Shown here: one piece after another, positions 8,933 through 17,411 of the stretch
How the letters are laid out: each line of letters opens with the position of its first letter
Position numbering within the stretch: the first letter of the stretch is position 1
Assembly: GCA_025800305.1 (NCBI GenBank)
Contig: JAOXRY010000233.1
Span: forward strand, 1 to 42,650
Source of the DNA: Campylobacterales bacterium
Lineage (GTDB): Bacteria; Campylobacterota; Campylobacteria; Campylobacterales; SZUA-545
Length of the DNA stretch: 42,650 nucleotides
Reading direction: 5' to 3'
The notes under the pieces: generated by a model
Databases searched by the model: none
What the model was told of the DNA's origin: nothing
Seen by the model: the letters and a program-made list of their open reading frames with translations, nothing else
Program-made: the position numbers and the translations under genes

Positions 8933-10060
8933 TTATTCTCTTTCTTCTAAAGGAACATATTTTAGGTTCTCTGGTCCTGTATAGTTAGCAGAAGGTCTGA
9001 TGATTTTTCCATCCTCTCTTTGTTCAATAACATGTGCACCCCATCCACTTGCTCTTGCGATAATAAAGATTGGAGTAAACATATCTGTTGGAATTCCCAT
9101 TGCGTTATAAGAAACTGCAGAGAACCAATCTAAGTTAGGAAACATCTTCTTAGCGTCAAACATTACAGACTCAATTCTTTCTGCAACATCATACATTAAT
9201 GTATCGTTATTCTCATCTGCTAAATCTTTAGCAACCTTTTTAATTACAACATTTCTTGGATCACTAATTGTATAAACAGGGTGACCAAAACCAATGATGA
9301 TTTCTTTTCTTGCCATTCTCTCTTTGATATCAGACTCTGCTTCATCAGCACTTGAATATCTTTCTTGAATTCTAAATGCTTCTTCATTTGCTCCACCATG
9401 TTTTGGTCCTCTTAAAGCACCAATTGCACCAGTCATTGCAGAGAACATACATGAATTTGTTCCAGCTACTACTCTTGCTGTAAAAGTAGAAGCATTAAAC
9501 TCATGTTCTGCATAAAGAATTAAAGAAGTATGCATAGCTCTTACCCACTTATCACTTGGTTTTTTACCATGAAGTAGGTGTAAAAAGTGGCCACCAATTG
9601 TTTCATCATCTGTTACTAAGTCAATCTTTTTATTGTTGTGAGAGTAGTGATACCAGTAAAGAAGAATCGAACCAAAACAAGCCATCAATCTATCTACAAT
9701 ATCTTGTGCGGCCTCTTTTGGATGACTTTGATCCTCAGGCTCCATACAACCAAGAGCTGAACAGCCTGTTCTCATAACATCCATTGGATGAGTGTCTTTT
9801 GGAAGTTGTTCTAGTACAACTTTGACACTTTTAGGTAGATCTCTCATCCCTTGTAGTTTCTTTTTATACTCAGCTAATTCTGCTTTATTTGGAAGCTTCT
9901 CATGTACGATTAAATATGCAATCTCTTCAAACTCTGCTTGTGTCGCAAATTCTAAAATGTCATAACCTCTATAGTGTAAGTCATTTCCAGTTCTACCAAC
10001 TGTACAAATCGCTGTATTTCCTGCCGCTGTTCCTGATAGTGCTACTGATTTTTTACCCAT
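8933..10060 (-). CDS. prpC: 2-methylcitrate synthase PrpC
   Basis: PrpC condenses propionyl-CoA with oxaloacetate to give 2-methylcitrate. The 375-residue citrate-synthase fold protein has the catalytic residues in GPKHGGANEEA (His), GFGHPVYTISDPRN (His) and GIPTDMFTPIF (Asp). The N-terminal pattern GRTGNDLHYRGYDI and the short length (E. coli citrate synthase is about 427) fit the PrpC class. The ATG has AAGGA six bases upstream and follows prpB after 12 bases. Activity on acetyl-CoA as well as propionyl-CoA is possible, as in other PrpC enzymes. Confidence 0.95.
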   Translation of the reverse strand: MGKKSVALSGTAAGNTAICTVGRTGNDLHYRGYDILEFATQAEFEEIAYLIVHEKLPNKAELAEYKKKLQGMRDLPKSVKVVLEQLPKDTHPMDVMRTGCSALGCMEPEDQSHPKEAAQDIVDRLMACFGSILLYWYHYSHNNKKIDLVTDDETIGGHFLHLLHGKKPSDKWVRAMHTSLILYAEHEFNASTFTARVVAGTNSCMFSAMTGAIGALRGPKHGGANEEAFRIQERYSSADEAESDIKERMARKEIIIGFGHPVYTISDPRNVVIKKVAKDLADENNDTLMYDVAERIESVMFDAKKMFPNLDWFSAVSYNAMGIPTDMFTPIFIIARASGWGAHVIEQREDGKIIRPSANYTGPENLKYVPLEERE

Positions 10061-10072
10061 GATAGTTCCTTC

Positions 10073-10945
10073 TTATTTTTTACAAGCAAATAGCTGATCT
10101 AGTTTGTCTTCATATGAGTGATAATCTAACATCTCATAAAGTTCTGCTCTTGTTTGCATAATGTCAAGGACGTCTGCTTGTGTACCTTTTTCTTTAATTG
10201 TTTTAAATACTTCAAAAGCACCTTTATTCATCGCTCTAAAACCAGATAGTGGATATAGAACCATATCAATACCAACACCAGCAAGTTCATCAACAGTAAA
10301 CATTGGAGTTTTACCAAACTCTGTGATATTTGCTAAAACTGGTACGTTAATCGCAGATGTAAAATCTTTATACTCTTCTAAAGTGTGAATAGCTTCAGCG
10401 AAAATCATATCTGCTCCAGCTTCAACATAAGCATTTGCTCTATCTAGGGCTGCTTGTTGTCCTTCACTTGCATGTGCATCTGTTCTTGCCATAATTACAA
10501 ACTGACTATCTGTTTTAGCATCAACAGCAGCTTTTACTCTATCGCTCATCTCATCAATTGAAACTAACTCTTTGTTTGGTCTGTGACCACACCTTTTTTG
10601 TGCTACTTGATCTTCAATATGAAAACCAGCTGCACCTGCTGCTGTCATCTCTCTAACAGTTCTTGCAATATTAAATGCTCCACCCCAACCTGTATCAGCG
10701 TCAACTAATAATGGCAGATCAGATCTACCTGTGATTCTTCTAATATCGATACATACATCTTCTAGCATTGTCATACCAAGATCTGGTAGACCATAACTTG
10801 CATTTGCAACACCAGCACCTGAAAGATATAGTGCTTTTGCTCCAGCTGCTTTTGCTTGGATTGCACTGTATGCGTTAATTACACCTAAGATTTGTAGTGG
10901 ATGTTCTTCTTTTAAAGCTTCTCTAAATTTTTTTCCTGCACTCAT
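10073..10945 (-). CDS. prpB: 2-methylisocitrate lyase PrpB
   Basis: PrpB cleaves 2-methylisocitrate into pyruvate and succinate. The 290-residue protein has the isocitrate-lyase-family active-site motif KRCGH (residues 116-120), Mg-binding acidic residues in LLVDADTGWGG, HIEDQ and VIMARTDA, and the PrpB-type N-terminus beginning SAGKKFREAL. The length matches PrpB (about 295) and excludes full isocitrate lyase (over 400). The ATG at 10945 is preceded by AAGGA. It follows prpE after a 79-base gap that holds a GC-rich hairpin. Confidence 0.95.
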   Translation of the reverse strand: MSAGKKFREALKEEHPLQILGVINAYSAIQAKAAGAKALYLSGAGVANASYGLPDLGMTMLEDVCIDIRRITGRSDLPLLVDADTGWGGAFNIARTVREMTAAGAAGFHIEDQVAQKRCGHRPNKELVSIDEMSDRVKAAVDAKTDSQFVIMARTDAHASEGQQAALDRANAYVEAGADMIFAEAIHTLEEYKDFTSAINVPVLANITEFGKTPMFTVDELAGVGIDMVLYPLSGFRAMNKGAFEVFKTIKEKGTQADVLDIMQTRAELYEMLDYHSYEDKLDQLFACKK

Positions 10946-10973
10946 GATATATTCCTTAGTTAAATTATTGTAG

Positions 10974-10993
10974 GCGGGGAAAGTATCCCCCGC
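10974..10993. other. GC-rich hairpin between prpE and prpB
   Basis: GCGGGGA (10974-10980) pairs with TCCCC and, after a one-base bulge, GC (10986-10993) around an AAGTA loop, a very stable small stem in an AT-rich genome. No T-run follows on either strand, so it is not a simple terminator. In such operons a hairpin like this can stabilise a processed downstream mRNA (prpB onward) or act as a partial attenuator. Confidence 0.6.
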
Positions 10994-11024
10994 AAGAAAA
11001 GTGAATTTTACTGAATCACTCTTT

Positions 11025-12920
11025 TTAGTTTTGGATAGGGTAACCTAAACCTTTTACTGCCTCTGCGATTTCATCCATAATAGCTGGATCGTCGATTGTA
11101 GCTGGCATTTTCCACTCTGTTCCATCTGCAACAGATTTCATTGTTCCTCTTAAAATTTTTCCAGATCTTGTTTTTGGAAGTCTTGTTACAACTGTACAAA
11201 TTTTGAAACAAGCAACCGCACCGATCTCATCTCTTACCAGTTGTACAATACCTTCAACCAGTGATTCATGATCTCTTTCGATTCCATCTTTCATTACAAC
11301 GAAGCCCATTGGCATTTCACCTTTAAGCTGATCCTCAACGCCGATAACTGCACACTCTGCAACATCTGGGTGTTTAGAAACAATCTCTTCCATTTCACCA
11401 GTTGATAGTCTGTGACCTGCTACATTAATAACCCCATCCATTCTACCCATTACCCAAACATATCCATCTTTATCAATATAACCAGAGTCTCCTGTTAGGT
11501 AGTAACCTGGATAAAAGTCTAAGTAAGATTTTTTGTATCTAGCGTCATCAGCCCAAATACCCATTAAACAACTAGGAGGTAGAGGTAGTTTAATAACGAT
11601 ATTTCCTAACTCTCCTGGTTTTTGCTGATTTCCCTCAGCGTCAAGAACTTGAACATTGAAACCTGGACTTGGTTTTGTAGGACTTCCTGGTTTAAAAGGA
11701 AGCTCTTCAAGACCCATTGGGTTGGAACAAATTGCCCAACCTGTCTCTGTTTGCCACCAGTGATCAATCACTTTTCTTTTTGTAATGTCTTGAACCCAGT
11801 GAAGTGTATCTGTATCACATCTTTCTCCTGCAACATAAACATTGTCCAGTGAAGAGATATCATACTTTTTAATCCACTCACCTTTTGGATCTTCTTTTTT
11901 AATTGCTCTAAAGGCTGTTGGTGCAGTAAATAGAACATTAACTTTATGATCTTCAATTACTCTCCAGAATGCTCCTGGGTTTGGAGTTCTTACAGGTTTT
12001 CCTTCATAAAGAATCGTTGTACAACCGTGCATTAGTGGTGCGTATACGATATATGAGTGTCCAACAACCCAACCAACATCACTGGCAGCCCAGAATACAT
12101 CACCTGGTTTTACATTATAGATATTATCCATTGACCATTTCATAGCAACAGAGTGACCACCATTACTTCTAATTACACCTTTTGGTTTTCCTGTTGTACC
12201 AGAAGTATAAAGTACATACAACGGGTCAATCGCGTCTACTGGAACACAGTCAACTGGACTAGCTTTTTCCTCTTCCTCTGCCCAATCAATATCTCTCCAA
12301 GGAAGCATATTTGCTTTTTCTTGTGGTCTTTGATAGATTAAACAAGTTGTTGGTTTATGACTTGATTTTTTAATCGCTTCATCTAATAGAGGTTTATAGT
12401 GAATTACTTTTGAGCCTTCAATACCACATGAAGCAGAAATTACTGCTCTTGGTTTTGCATCTTCAATTCTTGTTGCCAACTCGTGTGCAGCAAATCCACC
12501 AAAAACAACAGAGTGAATAGCACCAATTCTTGCACAAGCAAGCATAGCAATTACTGCTTCTGGAATCATTGGCATGTAGATAACAACTCTGTCACCTTTT
12601 ACAACACCTTTTGAAACAAGAATACCAGCAACTTTTGCAACTCTATCTCTTAATTCTCTATATGTGTATTTTTTTACAGTATCTGTTACTGGAGAGTCAT
12701 AAATTATTGCGTTTTGATCTCCTCTTCCATTGTCAACATGTAGATCTAATGCGTTGTAGCATGTGTTCATACAGCCTCCAACAAACCATCTGTAGTGTCC
12801 ATCAACTACATCTAAAACTTTATCCCATTGGTGGTACCAGTGTACTTTTGTAGCAGCTTCTGCCCAAAATTTTTCTGGATTTTCTATTGATTCTTTATAA
12901 GCTTTTTCATATGCGCCCAT
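11025..12920 (-). CDS. prpE: Propionyl-CoA synthetase PrpE
   Basis: PrpE activates propionate to propionyl-CoA through a propionyl-AMP intermediate, feeding the methylcitrate cycle. The 631-residue ANL-family enzyme has the P-loop YTSGTTGKPKGVI, the A5 motif WWQTETGW, the hinge region GDSGYIDKDGYVWVMGRMD and the catalytic Lys in PKTRSGKILRG, which is also the usual acetylation site. The length and N-terminus (YEKAYKESIENPEKFWAEAA) match PrpE and related acyl-CoA synthetases. It is the first gene of the operon. GGAG lies seven bases before the ATG, inside one arm of a long inverted repeat. Confidence 0.93.
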   Translation of the reverse strand: MGAYEKAYKESIENPEKFWAEAATKVHWYHQWDKVLDVVDGHYRWFVGGCMNTCYNALDLHVDNGRGDQNAIIYDSPVTDTVKKYTYRELRDRVAKVAGILVSKGVVKGDRVVIYMPMIPEAVIAMLACARIGAIHSVVFGGFAAHELATRIEDAKPRAVISASCGIEGSKVIHYKPLLDEAIKKSSHKPTTCLIYQRPQEKANMLPWRDIDWAEEEEKASPVDCVPVDAIDPLYVLYTSGTTGKPKGVIRSNGGHSVAMKWSMDNIYNVKPGDVFWAASDVGWVVGHSYIVYAPLMHGCTTILYEGKPVRTPNPGAFWRVIEDHKVNVLFTAPTAFRAIKKEDPKGEWIKKYDISSLDNVYVAGERCDTDTLHWVQDITKRKVIDHWWQTETGWAICSNPMGLEELPFKPGSPTKPSPGFNVQVLDAEGNQQKPGELGNIVIKLPLPPSCLMGIWADDARYKKSYLDFYPGYYLTGDSGYIDKDGYVWVMGRMDGVINVAGHRLSTGEMEEIVSKHPDVAECAVIGVEDQLKGEMPMGFVVMKDGIERDHESLVEGIVQLVRDEIGAVACFKICTVVTRLPKTRSGKILRGTMKSVADGTEWKMPATIDDPAIMDEIAEAVKGLGYPIQN

Positions 12921-12928
12921 TACCTAAC

Positions 12929-12966
12929 TCCAAATATAGTTTTTATTATTAGATAGTATATTTGGA
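12929..12966. promoter_or_regulatory. 10-bp inverted repeat over the prpE promoter and ribosome site
   Basis: TCCAAATATA (12929-12938) is a perfect inverted copy of TATATTTGGA (12957-12966), separated by 18 bases. On the prpE strand the distal arm overlaps a -10-like TATACT (12960-12955), and the proximal arm contains the GGAG Shine-Dalgarno sequence. Two readings are open: an operator for the divergent regulator, or an RNA hairpin hiding the ribosome site in transcripts started further upstream. Confidence 0.55.
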
Positions 12967-13032
12967 TTTGAGAGAAAGTGGGAGTACATTTTTTGTTTCT
13001 AAATTTTCAATTTTTGACAGTTTTTTTATTTT

Positions 13033-13051
13033 TTGTATAAAAAATATACAA
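13033..13051. promoter_or_regulatory. Palindromic operator candidate near the divergent regulator gene
   Basis: TTGTATA (13033-13039), five A residues, then TATACAA (13045-13051) form a perfect 7-bp dyad about 56 bases before the regulator start. The half-site spacing suits a helix-turn-helix dimer. It differs in sequence from the repeat beside prpE, so at most one of the two is the regulator's own site. Confidence 0.4.
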
Positions 13052-13106
13052 TTTTTAGGTTTTTTTTGTTAAAAACTAATAAATGAAATTTAAAAAAGAT
13101 TAAAAA

Positions 13107-14078
13107 ATGTACAAAAACCCTTTTGAAAAAATAATAGAAATCTACAATAGATCCCACTTAAGTATTTCCAAATTTGCAAAAATCGCTAATAAAGATAGAA
13201 GAACAATGGCAGGATGGATCGATAGAACAGCTTCTAAAGAGCCTAATGAAAGTGTCAAAAGAGATATCTGTCATTTTTTTAGATACCCGTATTCTATTTG
13301 GGATGAAGATTGTAATGGTGATGACTTTTTAAATGAAATAACAAAGCTTCCAAAAGAAGAGATTAAAATAGTAGATTTTAACTATGCAGATAGACTAAGG
13401 TATATTCTTTCCCATGAGGAAAAAGAGAGATTTGTGATTAACCCTCAATTTCCAGGGCCAGTCTATCGTGATACTGCTGCTCCTCTTGTCAATAAGCAAA
13501 GCTCTAAAGAGGCAGAAAATCTAAAATCATTAAGATCTGAACATATGCTTTGTTATTCCTATGAAAGTGTGGAGTGGTACCCAATTAAGGCACTTTTAAA
13601 TTTCTGTTTTTCAGATATTGGAAACTTCTACACTAGAGAGGATAAAATTAAGATCTTAGATCTGATGTATGAGACTTTTCACAATAATTACAATAAAAGC
13701 CTTTTCTTTTTCGATTCATATTCAAGAAAGATCTACGGGGTTGATACCGCTTATACCTCAATCGATCACAAAAAAACATCAATGTTTTTCAAAGCACCAT
13801 TAGAGTCAGTATTTATAGAGATTAGAAACAAAAAAATAATAGAGAGAATCCATAGACACTTTACCTACATCCCAGAAGCACCACACCATACAAATAGGCT
13901 GGAATCTACAAACATCCTACTGATACTTAAAAGATCTATTGAACAAGATTTAAACTTAGAGGCTTGTTATGAGATTATAAATAAAGAGACAGATTACGCG
14001 GCTCTTTTTTATAACGCACTTTCTCCAACTTTGAAAAAGAAGGTTTCTAAACCTAAAGAGGGGCAGAGGAGGAATTAG
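13107..14078 (+). CDS. Helix-turn-helix protein, candidate regulator of the prp operon
   Basis: The 323-residue protein has an N-terminal XRE-like helix-turn-helix (about residues 17-40, LSISKFAKIANKDRRTMAGW), then a long region of about 270 residues that I cannot assign. It lacks the sigma-54 AAA+ domain of PrpR and is too short for the ScfR/RamB-type short-chain acyl regulators. It is transcribed divergently from prpE across a 186-base AT-rich region that holds two inverted repeats, the classic position of a pathway-specific regulator. The hydrophobic, tyrosine-rich middle (about 145-260) could be the effector domain. The ribosome site is weak. The regulatory role is inferred from position. 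Confidence 0.6.
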   Translation: MYKNPFEKIIEIYNRSHLSISKFAKIANKDRRTMAGWIDRTASKEPNESVKRDICHFFRYPYSIWDEDCNGDDFLNEITKLPKEEIKIVDFNYADRLRYILSHEEKERFVINPQFPGPVYRDTAAPLVNKQSSKEAENLKSLRSEHMLCYSYESVEWYPIKALLNFCFSDIGNFYTREDKIKILDLMYETFHNNYNKSLFFFDSYSRKIYGVDTAYTSIDHKKTSMFFKAPLESVFIEIRNKKIIERIHRHFTYIPEAPHHTNRLESTNILLILKRSIEQDLNLEACYEIINKETDYAALFYNALSPTLKKKVSKPKEGQRRN

Positions 14079-14084
14079 AATAGA

Positions 14085-17000
14085 TTATTTATTTTTAAAG
14101 ATGTCTTTTTCAAGAGTACGATAAAACAAAGTATATTTAGATTTAATAGTCTTATCTTGAACTTGTTTGTGAAGTTTAATGAAGCTATTTTTAAACTCAC
14201 TCCAAAAGAGATCTTTTAAAAGATCTTTGTCTTGATTTTCTGTTTGTTTTGGAATATTAACTTTATATGAGATCGGGTCATTAGGTTTTTTTAGAAGTGT
14301 GAGTCTATAAAACTCTTCATTGAATTCTTTAAATGATAGCTTTGATTTTGGATGGTTGTTGTTATGAAGAATTATCTTTCTTTGTACTTCATTGAGGATA
14401 TTTTCTCCATCAGTATTAGATCTGTGGTTTTTTTTGATTTTACTGTAGGTATTAACAAGGGATTCTTTAAGATTTTCAATTTCTTTTGGAGGAATTCTAT
14501 TTTTGAATTCTGTGATTTCATCAAAAATATTGTTAATCTCTTGTTCCTCGTTGGCTCGATTAGATTCAGCATCTTGAATTTGGAAGAATTTATCAACAAT
14601 GTCTTTTAGTTGATCGTAATCTTCATTGTCAATTTTATTATTTAAGATTCCTTGAAGACCACTGGTAATTTGGTTTTTGTTAGTTGGTGAAAATTTTTCG
14701 AAGAATTTTTCAATCTCTTTTTTTGCTTCCTCTTCTTTTGCACCTTTGTTAGTATAAATATCTTCTAGTTTTTCTTTTAGTGTTTGGAAGTATCCTCCAG
14801 GAATTACGCCAGGGATTAATTCTGTTGAAGTCCCAAGAGGATCTTTTAGTATAGATTGTCTATTGTAGTTCATTGTTACGTCATAGAGAAATGAGTTAAG
14901 CTGATTGACTATATCTTGTCCTGCATTAACCTTAATATTCTTTAATTCTTTTAGTTTCTCTTGAAGTTCATCTTCTTTTTGATTAAGAACTTTTGCCAGT
15001 TCAAAGTAGAAACCGGACTGCATATCTCCTCTTCTTCCTCCTAAAAATTTCAAGTTTTCATCTATCTCATCTTGAAGAAGGGAAAACCATTTGGCAAGAT
15101 TGGAGATTCTCTCTTTTGTTCCTCTTATTGTATGGGCTTTTTCATCTTGGGCTAAAGCTTTTCTATCTCTTAGTTTTGCCTTTTGAGGAATAACCATAAC
15201 TCTAATTTTTTCTTTTCCATCGTTGCTTGGAAGCTTTTTAATATCAAATGCTTTAACAGTATCAAACTCTCCATAGGATTTTTTAAATTTAGCCAACTCT
15301 TTTGAGATCTGTATAGCCTCACTTCCACCAACAGAAACCAACTCTTTTAATCTTCTCTCTTTTGATTGGATTGTTTTTTGAAGAGTTTCATCTTTTTCCA
15401 TCTGACTAAAGATTGATTTTTTAATATAAGTCAAATCATCTCTTAAAGTTTTAATTTTCCCTATTTGCTTTCGAAAGTTATTAGTGTTGGGAATTTTTTC
15501 TTCAAAGGTTGTCATCATCCTATGGCGCTTGAAGACTGCTTGATTTTCTTTATATTTTTCTGTCATATCTTCCCAACTAAGAATATCTAAGTTGGGACCA
15601 TTTTCATCACTGTTTTTTCTAAAGACAGTTTTTCTCATCCCTGCTTTATTGTGAAAATCTGTCCATAAAGCACTATCTTTTTGAATAAAAGAGTTGATTT
15701 TAATCATTCCTTTTAAGATAGTCTCAAGATGTTCGTTAAACTCTTTCTCTTTGCCAAAAGTTGAAAGAATATTTAACACATATTCAAGGTCACTGACTAA
15801 AAAACCTATATTTCCATTGGCTCCAAGATTAACACCAATTTCTGTTAACTGCTCTCCTGCATCGATTCCAATATCTTGTGTAACAGAAAGGGTTTTGCTT
15901 TCAAATTTAATGGTGTCATAAACAACGTGGAAAAGTTCGTTGACTTTCATTATTTCGTTTTTTATTTTTTTAAGAGATTTTAAAAGAGCACTAGTATCAA
16001 CAGGAGTTAGATCTCCACTAAGACCATGGTATTGGCTAATAAGTTCTCTTGTTTTTCCTATATCTAAATTGGCAATTCTTCCATAATCAACTAATATGTC
16101 ATTGGCAAGTCTTATAAGTTTTGTATAGTTTATATTTGTTTTATCTGCCAAAGCTTGTTTAAAGATCTGATTAAATTTCTCTTTATATCCACATCTGTCG
16201 TCATTTATATAGTCCTCATTATTAGGTAAAGAAGCGATTTTCTTTTCACAAATTAAGGTAAAAAGAAATTTAAAAGAGTTTAGATCTAAAATATCAATAG
16301 AGGTTTTTTGTTGTATACCTCTAATATAATCTTTATCAAATGTATCAAGAATTTCCTCTTCTTTTGCAAGTTTTGCTCCATAGGAATCTGTATATTTTTT
16401 TAACTTTGTAGGAAGGATATTTTCAGAAGCAAGGGCATTTTTTAGTTTGTCTAAATCCATGGCATTATTTTGAGCAATTTCGTAAAGTTCCATATTCAAT
16501 ATACTTGACTTTTGGATAATTTCTTCAGTTTGATTTTCTACACTTTCTAAAAGAGCAAGAGTTTTGAATTTCTCTCTTATAACATGGTTTTGATCAACTT
16601 CTTTAATAAAGAAATTTTCGAATTCTAACTGGAACTTTTGACAGATAAGTTGAAGTCTTTCTTTATTGTCTTTGTGGTTTTCTTCTGCTTCTTGTATCTT
16701 TTTTTTATTTTTACTATCTGTAGAACGAAGAGCTTTTAATGTATTTTTCTTTTGTTTTAAAAGCCCTGCTTTCTCAACGATTTCTTTTAGTTTTCTTACC
16801 TGTTTTTTTACAAAGATATTAAAAATTCCTGTGACTTCTTTTTCAAGATCTGTTGTTTTTAGTATCTCTTTTAAAATATTAGAAAGGGGAAATTCATCAC
16901 CAAAAGCCCCATTAATTCTTGTTTCAATAAGATATTCAGGAGTATATTTAATGGTGATTCCACTTTCGTCAAGGGTAACCTCTTTTACATTTTTTTCATC

Positions 17001-17405
17001 TATATCAATTTTTCTCATTGATGCTAAGGATATATTTTTATTGAAAGTCTTATCATTATCAAATCTATCTATTTCATTTTGATAAATTTTTAAGTCAATT
17101 TTAGGAAATACAGAAGTATAAGTTGTAAAGCATTCGTAGAATCTTTTTTCTATAGGAAGAAGGGTTATTTTCCCTCCTACATCTTGAACAAAATCAATGG
17201 TCTCAATATCTTCCATTTTTATAAAAGAAGAACGGATAACATCTCCACGAAGAGAGTTGATAGTATCTTCACTATTATCATTAATAGTTTGAAGATCTTC
17301 AGAAGTTAAATCAAATTTTAAAATGAGATTGTGATCTTTATCTCTCTCTAAAGAGCCTTCTAATATTTTTTGAGATATGTAAGATATCTGTTGAGAGTTG
17401 TTCAT
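14085..17405 (-). CDS. Unrecognised 1106-residue coiled-coil protein
   Basis: I do not recognise this protein. It has no signal peptide or membrane helix, so it should be cytoplasmic. It is strongly Lys/Glu-rich with several predicted coiled-coil stretches (about 205-260, 660-700, 755-830 and 880-1000), separated by more mixed segments. No Walker A, protease or nuclease motif is visible. The gene lies 6 bases after the receiver-PAS gene at 17412-18752, with no clear ribosome site of its own, so it is probably translated by coupling from it. This suggests a structural or scaffold partner of that signalling protein. A conserved role with the FecR protein in the same gene string is possible but unproven. 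It is convergent with the regulator gene at 13107-14078 (6-base gap). Confidence 0.8.
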   Translation of the reverse strand: MNNSQQISYISQKILEGSLERDKDHNLILKFDLTSEDLQTINDNSEDTINSLRGDVIRSSFIKMEDIETIDFVQDVGGKITLLPIEKRFYECFTTYTSVFPKIDLKIYQNEIDRFDNDKTFNKNISLASMRKIDIDEKNVKEVTLDESGITIKYTPEYLIETRINGAFGDEFPLSNILKEILKTTDLEKEVTGIFNIFVKKQVRKLKEIVEKAGLLKQKKNTLKALRSTDSKNKKKIQEAEENHKDNKERLQLICQKFQLEFENFFIKEVDQNHVIREKFKTLALLESVENQTEEIIQKSSILNMELYEIAQNNAMDLDKLKNALASENILPTKLKKYTDSYGAKLAKEEEILDTFDKDYIRGIQQKTSIDILDLNSFKFLFTLICEKKIASLPNNEDYINDDRCGYKEKFNQIFKQALADKTNINYTKLIRLANDILVDYGRIANLDIGKTRELISQYHGLSGDLTPVDTSALLKSLKKIKNEIMKVNELFHVVYDTIKFESKTLSVTQDIGIDAGEQLTEIGVNLGANGNIGFLVSDLEYVLNILSTFGKEKEFNEHLETILKGMIKINSFIQKDSALWTDFHNKAGMRKTVFRKNSDENGPNLDILSWEDMTEKYKENQAVFKRHRMMTTFEEKIPNTNNFRKQIGKIKTLRDDLTYIKKSIFSQMEKDETLQKTIQSKERRLKELVSVGGSEAIQISKELAKFKKSYGEFDTVKAFDIKKLPSNDGKEKIRVMVIPQKAKLRDRKALAQDEKAHTIRGTKERISNLAKWFSLLQDEIDENLKFLGGRRGDMQSGFYFELAKVLNQKEDELQEKLKELKNIKVNAGQDIVNQLNSFLYDVTMNYNRQSILKDPLGTSTELIPGVIPGGYFQTLKEKLEDIYTNKGAKEEEAKKEIEKFFEKFSPTNKNQITSGLQGILNNKIDNEDYDQLKDIVDKFFQIQDAESNRANEEQEINNIFDEITEFKNRIPPKEIENLKESLVNTYSKIKKNHRSNTDGENILNEVQRKIILHNNNHPKSKLSFKEFNEEFYRLTLLKKPNDPISYKVNIPKQTENQDKDLLKDLFWSEFKNSFIKLHKQVQDKTIKSKYTLFYRTLEKDIFKNK

Positions 17406-17411
17406 AAGATT

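Noticed and set aside
10974..10993. GC-rich hairpin as a terminator between prpE and prpB
   Set aside because: No T-run follows on either strand, and the operon clearly continues to the strong terminator at 5113-5150.
14352..17082. Several plus-strand open frames inside the 1106-residue gene, and a shorter minus frame
   Set aside because: The Phe/Leu/Ser-rich translations are the expected antisense of Lys/Glu-rich coding, and none has a ribosome site or known motif.
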